NCBI GenBank assembly: GCA_009741485.1
Contig: CM019236.1
Coordinates: forward strand, 27,150,158 to 27,214,157
Length of the DNA: 64,000 bases
Source: Malurus cyaneus samueli
Lineage: Eukaryota > Chordata > Aves > Passeriformes > Maluridae
Direction: 5' to 3'
The notes beneath the pieces are model-generated. The model ran no database searches and was not told where the DNA came from. It saw only the letters and a program-made list of their open reading frames with translations. Below, one piece after another: positions 63,871 through 64,000 of the stretch (its first letter is position 1; each line of letters begins with the position of its first letter). The translations under genes were made by a program, and so were the position numbers.

Positions 63871-64000
63871 TAGGTCCGATTTGAGAGTGTCTGTTTCCAC
63901 ATGCTCTTTCCTCTTTTTAGTTCCTGCTAAGTCCTCTGCCTAGAATAAAATTGTTGTGTTCTGTACTGTATATGATGATACAACAGCATAGGAAGCAACA

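Larger units (their letters stand above)
58891..64000 (+). repeat. Noisy direct copy of X-Y-Z (38.06-43.75 kb)
   Basis: Colinear matches by eye: 'gaaaaggcaagcaagcttag' (58,908) with 38,064; the X/Y junction near 59,173 with 39,771; 'taatatagagaaaaatggta' (60,074) with 41,007; 'cagtgtcagcaatgttttca' (60,546) with 41,367; 'gtttgagagtgtctgtttcc' (about 63,878) with 43,628; and the final 80 bases with 43,670-43,745. Single-base insertions are very frequent. The stretch 59,210-59,950 matches only weakly. Confidence 0.75.

Noticed and set aside
1..64000. tRNA, rRNA, prophage or bacterial operon content
   Set aside because: No cloverleaf or rRNA-like segment noticed, and codon and repeat features are vertebrate throughout. 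A tRNA scan would be needed to be sure.

Overview
This is vertebrate, almost certainly avian, nuclear DNA with no gene that I can support. The clues are an AT-rich, CpG-poor background, long stretches without open frames, many 5'-truncated CR1-type LINE fragments with the bird-style 3' tail (TGATTCTGTGATTCTGTG-like), and a solo LTR of a common avian endogenous retrovirus type. No open frame looks like a functional protein. The longest are antisense shadows of CR1 fragments, decayed CR1 reverse transcriptase, runs of N, or AT-rich chance frames.

Layout. Bases 1-27,551 are ordinary single-copy AT-rich sequence with scattered CR1 fragments (12.6-14.1, 18.3-19.6, 20.1-20.5 and 21.8-22.3 kb), a G-rich polypurine array at 2.8 kb, a GC/TG-rich island at 15.6-16.7 kb, a poly-A/poly-T foldback at 23.3 kb and a C/A-rich tract at 25.4 kb. 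From 27,552 the window becomes a large interrupted inverted repeat. I name its blocks U (27,552-36,568), X (36,569-38,580), Y (39,773-40,896), a 3.5 kb spacer Z (40,897-44,421), Y' (44,422-45,540), a second X (45,541-47,570) and U' (47,571-56,439). U/U' and Y/Y' are reverse complements, but both X copies point the same way. X is therefore inverted in one arm relative to the other. A 629-base run of N (38,633-39,261) and a third partial X copy sit inside the left arm.

U carries a solo LTR, three substantial CR1 fragments and a CR1 tail, all mirrored in U', so the duplication is younger than those insertions. At the X/U' junction there is an LTR-like segment with AATAAA, followed by an 18-base site resembling a tRNA-Arg primer-binding site, a leader, a splice-donor-like AGGTAAGA and an 80-codon open frame. 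I read this as the 5' end of a second, otherwise gutted endogenous retrovirus.

After a 25-base N run (56,440-56,464) the sequence changes character. Short indels and CpGs become frequent. From about 58.9 kb to the end it aligns, in order and in the same direction but with heavy noise, to 38.06-43.75 kb (X-Y-Z). This looks like unpolished single-molecule sequence or gap filling. The central question for the window is whether the X-Y-Z repetition and the palindrome are a real ampliconic structure or an assembly product. All identities stated here are by-eye comparisons, not computed alignments.
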